From Chloroflexota bacterium (GTDB taxonomy: Bacteria > Chloroflexota > Anaerolineae > Thermoflexales > Thermoflexaceae), in contig JAUQQB010000031.1 in NCBI GenBank assembly GCA_030550075.1, positions 1 through 14,600 of the forward strand: a stretch of DNA of 14,600 nucleotides, given 5' to 3'. Below are positions 5,475 to 12,614 of the stretch, in pieces. Position numbers and translations under genes: made by a program. The notes under the pieces are model-generated. The model saw nothing but the letters and a program-made list of their open reading frames with translations, ran no database searches and was not told where the DNA came from. The first letter of the stretch is position 1. The number at the start of each line of letters is the position of its first letter.

Positions 5475-7468
5475 GCCTTCTGGGCGAGGGGTTGCTGGAT
5501 CTGGCGTGGGGGCTGGGTCTGATCGGGACGATCGCGGCGTTCTATGCCGGATGGCGGCGGGAGGCGCGGTGGGGGGAAGTGGCCCGACGTATCGGCCTGG
5601 TGATGGCGCCCCTGCTGACCCTGGCGGTGCTGATCCTGGAGATCGCCCTCCTCACGGATGACTTCCGCCTGGTCTATGTGACCCAGGTCTCCCGCCAAAC
5701 CCAGCCGTTCTTCCTGAAGATCACCGCGCTATGGGGCGGCCAGAATGGCTCTCTGCTGTTCTGGTCCTGGCTGATGAGCCTCTTCCTTTTCGCTGCCATG
5801 GCCCGCGCCGATCGCGTGCCCCGCGATCTGCTTCCTTATATGACAGGGGTCCTGTTGCTGACCCAGACGTTTTTCCTCCTCTTGAACCGTTTCTTCGCCA
5901 ATCCTTTTGAGACCTTCCCGGTGCCCCCGGCGGATGGGCGGGGGTTGAACCCGCTGCTCCGCCACCCGGGGATGATCGCCCATCCTCCCTTGCTCTACCT
6001 GGGGTTCGTGGGCTTTACAGTCCCCTATGCGATCACCACGGCGGCCCTGCTGGCTGGCCGGCGGGATGAGAGCTGGCTGCGCCTGCTTCGGCGGTGGACC
6101 CTGGTGGCGTGGCTGTTCCTGAGCCTGGGCCTTCTGGTGGGGGCTCGATGGGCGTATGACGTGCTGGGGTGGGGTGGGTACTGGGGATGGGATCCGGTGG
6201 AGAATGCAGCGCTGCTCCCATGGTTAACCGGCACGGCCTTCCTGCACTCGGTGATGGTTCAGGAGCGCCGGGGTATGCTGAAGGTCTGGACGGCGCTGCT
6301 GATCATCCTGACGTATGCCCTGGTGATCCTGGGGACGTTCATCACGCGCACGGGGGTGATCGCCTCGGTGCACGCCTTCGCCCGCTCCGCCATTGGGGTG
6401 CCCTTCCTGATCTACGTCGGGCTGGTGCTGGTGGGTTCCCTGGCGCTGCTCACAACGCGCTGGGATCTGTTGCGGGCGGAGAACCGGATCGAGTCCTGGC
6501 TCTCGCGGGAGACGTTCTTCCTGCTCAACAACTGGCTCTTCCTGGGGATCGCCTTCGCGGTCTTCTGGGGGACGTTCTACCCGATGTTCTCCGAGCTGCT
6601 GTTCAACGAGAAGCTCACCGTCGGACCTCCCTACTACAATCAGGTGACCGGCCCGATGTTTGCGGCCCTTTACCTGTTGATGGGGGTGATCCCCTTCGTT
6701 CGCTGGCGGCGGACGCCGGGGGCATCACTGAGGCTGTCCATTGGCTCTTCCGCGCTGGCCGCTCTGGGCGCGACGGCCCTCGCCCGCGTCCTGGGGGTCC
6801 AGCACCCATGGGCCCTGCTGGGGTTCGGCCTGTGCGTCTTCGCCGGGTGGGGGACGTTGCTGGACTACGCGCTGGGGGTCCGGGCGCGGCGGCGGGCGAC
6901 CGGCGAGCCATGGCCGGTGGCCCTGGCCCGTCTGGTGGCTCGCAGCCAGCGGCGATATGGCGGATATCTGATTCATCTCGGCGTGGTCCTCATCGGGATT
7001 GGGGTGATCGGGTCTCAGTTTTACCAGCAGGAAACCCAGCGCACGCTGGGGATGGGCGATTCCCTGGCCTTCGGCGGCTACCATCTGGTCTATCAGGGAA
7101 TCCGGCAATACGCGCCGGCGACGGAACCGGATGTCGTGGTGACCGAGGCCTGGGTTCGCGTGTACGACCGCTCAGGCCGATGGCTGGCCGATCTGTATCC
7201 GTATGTGCTGCAATACGATACGGGGGAAAGCCTGACGCCCCCGGCCCTGCGGGCGACCCTGAAAGAGGATCTCTACCTGCTGCTGAGCGGATGGGTGGAG
7301 GGGGGCAACCGGGCCACGTTTAAGGTGTTCATCAACCCCCTGGTTTCGTGGATCTGGCTTGGAGGGATCGTGCTGATCGCCGGCACGCTGATCGCTGCGT
7401 GGCCCATGCCGGCACCGGCTCCGGTTCGGGCGCTGCAAAAGGTCCCCTCGCGGGTAGCTACGGTGTGA
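5471..7468 (+). CDS. ccmF: CcmF/CcmK-type heme lyase subunit
   Basis: Large polytopic membrane protein (665 aa, close to the usual ~650) that receives heme from CcmE and, with CcmH/CcmG, attaches it to reduced apocytochrome c. It carries the WWD heme-handling motif WGGYWGWDPVEN at residues 234-245, flanked by the conserved His pair H171 (HPPLLYLGF) and H301 (SVHAFA). RHPGM lies at 164-168 and a later membrane His at H502 (GGYLIHLGVV). About fifteen hydrophobic helices are visible, with the large extracytoplasmic domain near the C-terminus (about 515-625) and a final helix ending at about residue 645. The ATG at 5471 is used because it overlaps the HEPN stop and gives the normal N-terminus; an upstream in-frame start at 5393 would add residues out of the HEPN gene. 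The natural operon partner ccmH is displaced by an inserted ATPase cassette. Confidence 0.95.
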   Translation: MSLLGEGLLDLAWGLGLIGTIAAFYAGWRREARWGEVARRIGLVMAPLLTLAVLILEIALLTDDFRLVYVTQVSRQTQPFFLKITALWGGQNGSLLFWSWLMSLFLFAAMARADRVPRDLLPYMTGVLLLTQTFFLLLNRFFANPFETFPVPPADGRGLNPLLRHPGMIAHPPLLYLGFVGFTVPYAITTAALLAGRRDESWLRLLRRWTLVAWLFLSLGLLVGARWAYDVLGWGGYWGWDPVENAALLPWLTGTAFLHSVMVQERRGMLKVWTALLIILTYALVILGTFITRTGVIASVHAFARSAIGVPFLIYVGLVLVGSLALLTTRWDLLRAENRIESWLSRETFFLLNNWLFLGIAFAVFWGTFYPMFSELLFNEKLTVGPPYYNQVTGPMFAALYLLMGVIPFVRWRRTPGASLRLSIGSSALAALGATALARVLGVQHPWALLGFGLCVFAGWGTLLDYALGVRARRRATGEPWPVALARLVARSQRRYGGYLIHLGVVLIGIGVIGSQFYQQETQRTLGMGDSLAFGGYHLVYQGIRQYAPATEPDVVVTEAWVRVYDRSGRWLADLYPYVLQYDTGESLTPPALRATLKEDLYLLLSGWVEGGNRATFKVFINPLVSWIWLGGIVLIAGTLIAAWPMPAPAPVRALQKVPSRVATV

Positions 7469-7552
7469 GCGTAAAATCGCTGTAACTGTGATCCGAACAA
7501 TATTCAAAGCCATTCCACGAATTCGCAGGATGTCTTCCTGATGGGGGGAGCC

Positions 7553-8707
7553 ATGCTCAAGAGGGTGTGGATTCAAGGATATCGGTGCTTCCAGGATGTG
7601 ACGATTGAGCTCAAGCCCCTACAGATCTTAGTTGGTCCAAACGGAAGCGGGAAAAGCGCTTTCCTGGACGCAGTTCGTTTCGTAGAGGATATCGTTCGGA
7701 ATGGATTGCGTCGGGCCATCGCCCGACGGGTCTGGAACCCGGAAGAATTGGTCTGGGAAGGAAAGGCAGATGGAGTGGAAATCGAGCTGACCTGGGAATG
7801 GAAAGAGGGCGAGGAGGGACCGCTCCATGAGGTGACCTATGCCATCGCCCTGGAGAGGCAGCAAAAAGACCTTCGAATCGCGAAGGAGTATCTGAAAGAT
7901 TCCGGGACTGAGATCTATATTCGGCGGGGCCGCGAGGTTCAGCTGTTTGGGAAGCAGATCCCTTTGTGGGCAGATGAAGATGATATGACCGTATTAGCTG
8001 GTATATTCCTCTTCCCCGGGCTTATGCGGTCCGAGCTTATGCGGTCTTTCCCTATGCGTTTGCAAAATTTGCAAAAATGGATGGTCAACGCATGGCCAGA
8101 ATTTCTGCACCCACATCCTTTCGCAATTCGATTGGGAGGTCGTAAGTGGGAAGAGCCCAGGCATCATCGCATATATCCGAACGCCCGGAATCTGGCGCTG
8201 GTGATGGATCGTTTTCAGAGGGATCATCCAGAAGCTTACCGGCGTTGGCTTGAAGAGATGCGCATTCTGGCGAATGCTCCCCTTGAGTTCAAGGTGCATG
8301 TAGATGAGGTCACCGGCATCCATCGCATCGCTATGCGCTGGGATGGATTATGGGTTTCGCCCTCTGGAATTACCGATGGGTGGCTCCGGTTTATGGCCCT
8401 GAGTTTGCCGGCCTATGACCCAAAGAACGAAGGCCGCATATTTTTCATAGAAGAAATCGAGAACGGCCTCTCGCCGGACGCTATTGAAATGCTCTTTCGG
8501 ATTATGGAAGAAACTCCCGAAATGCAATGGCTGGTGACCTCCCATCACCCGTTGCTCGTTCGGTTGGCTGGCCCGGAGCGACTCCTCATCTTTTCCCGGG
8601 ACAAGGAGGGAGTTCGGGTTGTGTCCGGCGATCGCCATCCTCTATTGGCCAACCTGGATCCTCGCTCCGATCTGGCCGATCTACTCCTCGCCCGAATTTT
8701 CTTATAG
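7553..8707 (+). CDS. AAA family ATPase (AAA_21/ABC-ATPase-like, RecF/OLD-type head)
   Basis: A 384-residue SMC/ABC-like ATPase of the type found in accessory and defence loci. It starts MLKRVWIQGYRCF, a typical RecF-like opening, with Walker A GPNGSGKS at residues 28-35. A signature-like segment at 271-279 (SGITDGWLR) replaces the usual LSDGTLR. Walker B is IFFIEEIENGLSP, with E300/E301, and the H-loop is TSHHP (329-333). There is no room for a fused nuclease domain. The ATG at 7553 is preferred over 7541 because GGGGGGAG lies just ahead. An AT-richer 84-nt gap precedes it, with a TAAAAT (7472-7477) that could be a -10 box but no matching -35. Sampled base composition is about 47-53% G+C against up to 75% in ccmF, which suggests recent acquisition. 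Its partner follows 22 nt downstream. Confidence 0.85.
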   Translation: MLKRVWIQGYRCFQDVTIELKPLQILVGPNGSGKSAFLDAVRFVEDIVRNGLRRAIARRVWNPEELVWEGKADGVEIELTWEWKEGEEGPLHEVTYAIALERQQKDLRIAKEYLKDSGTEIYIRRGREVQLFGKQIPLWADEDDMTVLAGIFLFPGLMRSELMRSFPMRLQNLQKWMVNAWPEFLHPHPFAIRLGGRKWEEPRHHRIYPNARNLALVMDRFQRDHPEAYRRWLEEMRILANAPLEFKVHVDEVTGIHRIAMRWDGLWVSPSGITDGWLRFMALSLPAYDPKNEGRIFFIEEIENGLSPDAIEMLFRIMEETPEMQWLVTSHHPLLVRLAGPERLLIFSRDKEGVRVVSGDRHPLLANLDPRSDLADLLLARIFL

Positions 8708-8729
8708 CTGAGGCATGAGGTGGCGTTCT

Positions 8730-9332
8730 ATGTATCTGGATTTAATCGTCATGGCTGCAGACAAGCACATTCAGATCGTCCTCGAGGAGTTCTTTAAGCG
8801 GTTTCTGTCTCGCATCCGACGAGATTACCTAATAGCTGGCAACGATCAGACAGCTTTTCATCGGGCAGTTGAGTATCTGAGGCCTTACATAAGGAGCGCC
8901 CGTTACTGTCTCGTGGTTCTGGATTTCAGGTGGTCTCACCCCTTTCAGGACGCGATGCAAATGCGTGATGAGTTAAAAAAGAGGCTGGAGGAAAACGGCT
9001 GGAGGGAGCGTTGCGAGGCGGTCGTAATAGATCCAATGCTGAAGAGCTGGTTGTGGGCAGATATCCAGACGCTGGCTCGCGTGATCTCTCCGCGGAAGGA
9101 GGATCAGGATCGCATTGTTAAGACCTTACAAAACAGACGAGCGGGAAGCAATAAGCCAAAGGATCCGAAATCCGCTTTGCGTGGCCTTAGAGTTGCTGGC
9201 TTTAAGCCAGATAGCGCCTTCCGTGCCAGAGTGGCTCAGGAAATTCCCGAAGAGGTTGTTCGCCAATGCCGCGATCCTTCGTTTTCCATCCTGCGTTCCA
9301 CTTTATCCTCTTGGTTTGGGCTCTGGCAATAG
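8730..9332 (+). CDS. partner protein of the AAA ATPase, possibly TOPRIM-like
   Basis: A 200-residue soluble protein. The ATG at 8730 is preferred over 8715 because GAGGTGG (8717-8723) then serves as its ribosome site and the protein starts MYLDLIVMAADKHI. The layout is an N-terminal strand, a helix, CLVVLDFRW (strand then Asp), a helix with DELKKRLEENGW, and AVVIDPMLKSWLWAD. This resembles small proteins I recall beside AAA_21 ATPases, where the corresponding segments carry more acidic residues (LDHxGxG and PELEAW), as in TOPRIM-type metal sites. That comparison is from memory, and here those acidic positions appear largely lost. Lower G+C (about 47% in a sampled stretch) matches the ATPase, so the two probably arrived together. 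The last 67 nt overlap the start of ccmH in another frame. Function is not established. Confidence 0.6.
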   Translation: MYLDLIVMAADKHIQIVLEEFFKRFLSRIRRDYLIAGNDQTAFHRAVEYLRPYIRSARYCLVVLDFRWSHPFQDAMQMRDELKKRLEENGWRERCEAVVIDPMLKSWLWADIQTLARVISPRKEDQDRIVKTLQNRRAGSNKPKDPKSALRGLRVAGFKPDSAFRARVAQEIPEEVVRQCRDPSFSILRSTLSSWFGLWQ

Positions 9333-9754
9333 GACAGCCGGCCCAGGCGCAATCCCCCACGCCTGTTGTGCCGGATGATGAGATCAACCGGGTGGCGAAG
9401 AACCTCTATTGCCCGGTATGTGAGAATGTGCCGCTGGATGTCTGTGACACCCCGGCGTGTATCCAGTGGAAAGAAGAGATCCGCGCCATGCTGGCCGAGG
9501 GGCGGAGCGAGGCCGAGATCCTCGATTTCTTTGTCACCCGTTATGGGATGCGCGTGCTGGCCGTCCCCCCTCCTCAGGGGATCGGCCTGGGGGTCTGGTT
9601 GATTCCAGCGCTCGGTCTCCCTGCCGCCGGATTGTGGCTGGCCCTCCGTCTCGCTCGCTGGCGCCGCCCCTCCCCAGCGCCGGAGCCCCCATCAGAGCCT
9701 GCGCTCGATGAGAACGCCCGGATGCTGGACCGGTGGATCCGGGATCAGTGGTGA
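9266..9754 (+). CDS. ccmH: cytochrome c maturation protein CcmH (apocytochrome thiol reductase)
   Basis: Membrane-anchored thiol-disulfide protein (162 aa) that keeps the Cys pair of apocytochrome CxxCH sites reduced for heme attachment. A signal peptide (residues 11-28, FHFILLVWALAIG then AQAQS) leads to the active-site motif LYCPVCENVPLDVCD with C49 and C52; the classical form is RCxxC. A second pair, C60 and C65, follows. One membrane helix lies at about 105-127 and a charged tail ends the protein. Start 9266 is needed to keep the signal peptide, although it lies inside the 3' end of the upstream accessory gene. A GAGG at 9250-9253 is a distant ribosome site. It is followed after 11 nt by the thioredoxin gene, with GAGGAGG between them. 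Confidence 0.9.
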   Translation: MPRSFVFHPAFHFILLVWALAIGQPAQAQSPTPVVPDDEINRVAKNLYCPVCENVPLDVCDTPACIQWKEEIRAMLAEGRSEAEILDFFVTRYGMRVLAVPPPQGIGLGVWLIPALGLPAAGLWLALRLARWRRPSPAPEPPSEPALDENARMLDRWIRDQW

Positions 9755-9765
9755 GGAGGACGGAT

Positions 9766-10338
9766 ATGCTGCGTCGAGGGCGATGGGGATGGTGGATTGG
9801 TCTGGCGGGGGCGGTGGTCTTCATCGCCTTTCTGGGCTGGGCCTTTGTGGAGCGGGGGCGGACGGCTCCCACCCAGGGCCTCGCCCCGGATTTCACTCTG
9901 CCTCTCTATGAAGGCTATGATGGGGGGCTTGGGATCCGGGAGTTTCGGCTTGGGGATTGGCGGGGACATGTGGTGGTGATCAACTTCTGGGCCTCATGGT
10001 GCAAGCCATGCGAAGAGGAGGCTCCGCTGCTGGAGGCCCTGTGGCGGAAATATCGGAATCGAGGGGTGATCTTCGTGGGGGTTGATTATCTGGATGCGCC
10101 TTCCGCAGCGATGAACTACCTGAAGCGGTTCGAGATCACCTATCCCAACGGCCTCGATGTGGGCACCCGGATCTCCCGGCTATACCGCATCACGGGCGTG
10201 CCTGAAACATTCGTGGTGGATCCCCAGGGCCAGGTGGTCTTTTACAAGGCGGCGCCGATTCGGCCCGGCGAGCTGGAGGGGGTGATCGAGCGATTGCTGG
10301 GCTCCTCATCCTTCGTTGAGGAAGATGCGCTCGAATGA
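9766..10338 (+). CDS. ccmG: membrane-anchored thioredoxin-like protein, CcmG/DsbE/TlpA type
   Basis: A 190-residue thiol reductant that feeds electrons to CcmH and apocytochromes. An N-terminal anchor (about 9-25, WWIGLAGAVVFIAFLGW) is followed by LAPDFTLPLYEG and then the thioredoxin site WCKPC (C79, C82) within NFWASWCKPCEEEAPLL. The cis-proline region is TGVPETFVVD (P146). Start 9766 is chosen for its GAGGAGG ribosome site and because the longer start at 9733 would lie inside ccmH. Its TGA overlaps the next ATG as ATGA, indicating translational coupling. Members of this fold are labelled CcmG, DsbE, ResA or TlpA; the placement makes CcmG the best name. Confidence 0.88.
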   Translation: MLRRGRWGWWIGLAGAVVFIAFLGWAFVERGRTAPTQGLAPDFTLPLYEGYDGGLGIREFRLGDWRGHVVVINFWASWCKPCEEEAPLLEALWRKYRNRGVIFVGVDYLDAPSAAMNYLKRFEITYPNGLDVGTRISRLYRITGVPETFVVDPQGQVVFYKAAPIRPGELEGVIERLLGSSSFVEEDALE

Positions 10339-10688
10339 GCGAAACACTGGCGGCTCCGGTCACATTGTTCGGAATCACCGCACTGGTCCTCGCCTACATC
10401 CTCCAGCCGCTCCGGGGGAGGTGGGTGGATCGGAGCGCTGCTTCCGCTAGGCCGGCCCTTCAGATCCAGTACGAGCGGGTGCTCAGCATGTTGCGGGATC
10501 TGGAGACCGACTGGCGCACCGGGAAGATCCCGGATGAGGATTATCACGAGCTGCGCCGGCGCTACCTGGAGGAGGGTGCCGCCCTGTTGCGGGCGCTTCA
10601 GGAGGGGGAGGAAACCGTCGATTGGAAAGCCCGGGTTGAGGCGGCGGTCCAGGCCCGCCGGGCACAGCTCCGGAGGAAGGGCGCATGA
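10335..10688 (+). CDS. CcmI-like small membrane protein
   Basis: A 117-residue protein with one N-terminal membrane helix (about 8-26, VTLFGITALVLAYILQPL) and a cytoplasmic charged helical tail containing LRDLETDWRTGKIPDEDYHELRRRYLEE. That segment is the short SHOCT-like/CcmI-type helical pair commonly found after ccmH/ccmG in Gram-positive and Chloroflexota clusters. CcmI normally presents apocytochrome to the heme lyase, but here only the small membrane-helix part is present, without a TPR domain. It shares ATGA overlaps with both neighbours. The same short motif recurs at the C-terminus of the next protein (IDEIARLDEAYAAGEVDEGTY), so the two probably work together. The precise role is not proven. 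Confidence 0.7.
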   Translation: MSETLAAPVTLFGITALVLAYILQPLRGRWVDRSAASARPALQIQYERVLSMLRDLETDWRTGKIPDEDYHELRRRYLEEGAALLRALQEGEETVDWKARVEAAVQARRAQLRRKGA

Positions 10689-12415
10689 GCTGGAATCGAC
10701 GCGCGGGACTGGTCCTCGGGCTGGCCATGGGGCTTCTGACCGGGTGCTCCCTGACGCTGGCGGCTCCCCCTCCCGCTGGCGAGATCCCCTTCCGAACCCA
10801 ACCCTGGCCCACGCCCACGCCCTCACTTCCCCCAGCCGGCCTTTCCCTGCAAACCGGCCGGTCCCTCTTCCAGGAGCACTGTGCAAACTGCCATGGCCTG
10901 AGGGGACAGGGGGATGGTCCGCAGGCGGTCGCCCTCCGGGCCCGGATCCCCGATGCGCGCCTCGATCTGACGGGGAGCCTGGCTGAGCGCACAGCCTCTC
11001 TTCGGGATTGGTTCCAGGTGGTCACGCAGGGCCGGGCGGATCGGGGGATGCCCCCATGGTCGAATGCATTGAGCGAGAGCGAGCGCTGGGCGGTGGTGCT
11101 CTACGCCTGGTCCCTTGCGGCGCCGCCGGAGGTCCTGGCGGAGGCCGGAGACCGTTATCGGGAAGCATGCGCAACATGCCATGGGGAGGATGGACGAAAG
11201 GGGCCTGTCCCTCTGGCGGATCCCGAGCGGGTGCTGGGGATCGCGCCGGCGGCCTGGATGGAAGCCCTGCAGCCCGGGCGTGTCCCTGCCCATGCCGGAC
11301 TGCCGGAGCTCCCGACAGACCTTCAGCAGGCCCTGATCGCCTACCTGCCCCAGCTCGCCTTTTTTGCGGTGGATGGGGCGGCCCTTCAGCCGCCGCGCCC
11401 GGTGGCCACCGCCTCCGTGAGCGGCCAGGTCCTCAACGGGACCACGGAAGCGCCGGCCTCGGGGGTGACGGTCACCCTCTATGCCCTGATCGAGGCCTCG
11501 CCGATCTTCTCCCAAACCGTTCAGGCGCGAGCCGATGGGACCTTCCGGTTTGAAACGGTGCCCGTTTATCCCGAGGCGGCCTATCTTCCGGTGGCGGAAT
11601 GGCAGGAGGTGGCCTATCCCGTGGCCCATCCGCTGACGCTGACCGCGGGTCAGGAGGTCACCCTTACCCTGATGGTCTTCGATCGGGCGGCGGATCCGGG
11701 CGGGATCCATATTGACCAGGCGCACTGGATCCTGCAGCCGCTGGCGGATCGCCTGTTCGTAACCGAGGTGTGGGTGTATTCGAACCGGGGATCGACTACC
11801 TATGGCGGGGCGGGGAGCCCCGGGATGATCTTCCTCCTGCCTCCCGGCGCCTCCAATCTGCAAATCTCGGGAGGGGAGCTGGGCGTTCGGTATCGTCAGG
11901 AGGAAGATCGATTGATCGATACGGCGCCGATCCCGCCGGGGATGGGATATCAGACGGCGTTCGGATATGAGCTGCCGCTGGCCCGGGTGCGGACGCTCTC
12001 GTTGCGCGCTGTTTACCCCGTGGATCGATGGAACCTTCTGATCGCCGGGGGCGCGCTCCAGGTCTCCGGCCTCGGGTTGCGGGATCTCGGGATGCGCACC
12101 CTGGGGAATACGACGTATCATCTTTATGAGGTGGATCCGCCCGCTCCGGGCGGGGCCCGGGTCATTACGTTACAGCCTCGCAGGCCGGTCCCCCCATGGG
12201 TTGTGCCGTTGATGCTCGCCCTGGGCGCCGGGGTGGCCATCGGTCTCTTCCGTCTCTGGCGGAGGTGGGAGGCGGATCCCATTGATGAGATCGCCCGGCT
12301 GGATGAGGCCTATGCGGCAGGGGAAGTCGATGAAGGAACCTACCGGCGGCGGCGTGCCGCCCTGATGGCCCGGGCGATCCGTCGCTATCAGGCTGGAGGC
12401 CCTTCCCCCGGGTAA
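10685..12415 (+). CDS. diheme lipoprotein cytochrome c with regulatory-like beta domain, membrane helix and CcmI-like tail
   Basis: A 576-residue mosaic. Signal peptide and lipobox LLTGC (Cys21), a Pro-rich linker, then two class I cytochrome c domains: CANCH (66-70) with distal Met in GMPPW (M122), and CATCH (162-166) whose expected Met position reads AGLPEL, so the second heme may have another ligand. Residues about 243-335 look like a carboxypeptidase-regulatory/Ig-like fold (SGQVLNG, SGVTVTLYAL, DGTFRFETVP). A second beta-rich domain runs to about 495, then one membrane helix (about 505-523, WVVPLMLALGAGVAIGLF), and the tail repeats the CcmI-like helical motif in the cytoplasm. The ATGA overlap with the CcmI-like gene implies co-expression. 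It may hold apocytochrome or sense maturation, but this is inference. No terminator of good quality follows. Confidence 0.8.
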   Translation: MSWNRRAGLVLGLAMGLLTGCSLTLAAPPPAGEIPFRTQPWPTPTPSLPPAGLSLQTGRSLFQEHCANCHGLRGQGDGPQAVALRARIPDARLDLTGSLAERTASLRDWFQVVTQGRADRGMPPWSNALSESERWAVVLYAWSLAAPPEVLAEAGDRYREACATCHGEDGRKGPVPLADPERVLGIAPAAWMEALQPGRVPAHAGLPELPTDLQQALIAYLPQLAFFAVDGAALQPPRPVATASVSGQVLNGTTEAPASGVTVTLYALIEASPIFSQTVQARADGTFRFETVPVYPEAAYLPVAEWQEVAYPVAHPLTLTAGQEVTLTLMVFDRAADPGGIHIDQAHWILQPLADRLFVTEVWVYSNRGSTTYGGAGSPGMIFLLPPGASNLQISGGELGVRYRQEEDRLIDTAPIPPGMGYQTAFGYELPLARVRTLSLRAVYPVDRWNLLIAGGALQVSGLGLRDLGMRTLGNTTYHLYEVDPPAPGGARVITLQPRRPVPPWVVPLMLALGAGVAIGLFRLWRRWEADPIDEIARLDEAYAAGEVDEGTYRRRRAALMARAIRRYQAGGPSPG

Positions 12416-12534
12416 GGGGGTGGTGTGCCCATCACGAGGAGAGGAATGGAATTCGCTCTCGGAGAGGCGATGTGGGGCTCATCGCGCAACAGGTCTAAAC
12501 TTCGTTCATGAGAAAGGGACGGAAGACGCTACTG

Positions 12535-12543
12535 TGATACAAT
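12535..12543 (+). promoter_or_regulatory. extended -10 promoter for the DUF3782-like gene
   Basis: TGATACAAT is an extended -10 box: TG at 12535-12536, one base, then TACAAT (5 of 6 to consensus) at 12538-12543. There is no good -35, as extended -10 promoters allow. It lies in a locally AT-rich stretch of the 199-nt gap, 71 nt ahead of the ATG at 12615. Confidence 0.5.
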
Positions 12544-12614
12544 TAGAAGGGTTTTTCAAGGCAAAGATGATCTGTGGAGGAGAGCTTTCCTGAGTTCGCG
12601 CCACGGGAGGGTCC

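Noticed and set aside
6169..7323. 384-codon plus-strand frame inside ccmF
   Set aside because: Out-of-frame reading of ccmF, full of Gly/Asp/Arg; the CcmF motifs are in the other frame.
7469..9332. Insertion sequence carrying the AAA cassette
   Set aside because: No transposase, terminal inverted repeats or flanking direct repeats found at the cassette edges.
10823..12121. 432-codon minus-strand open frame
   Set aside because: Antisense shadow of the diheme lipoprotein; Arg/Gly/His-rich, with no domain or ribosome site.
12396..12440. Terminator after the diheme cytochrome gene
   Set aside because: Only a short C5/G5 pairing around the stop codon and a small adjacent hairpin, with no T run.
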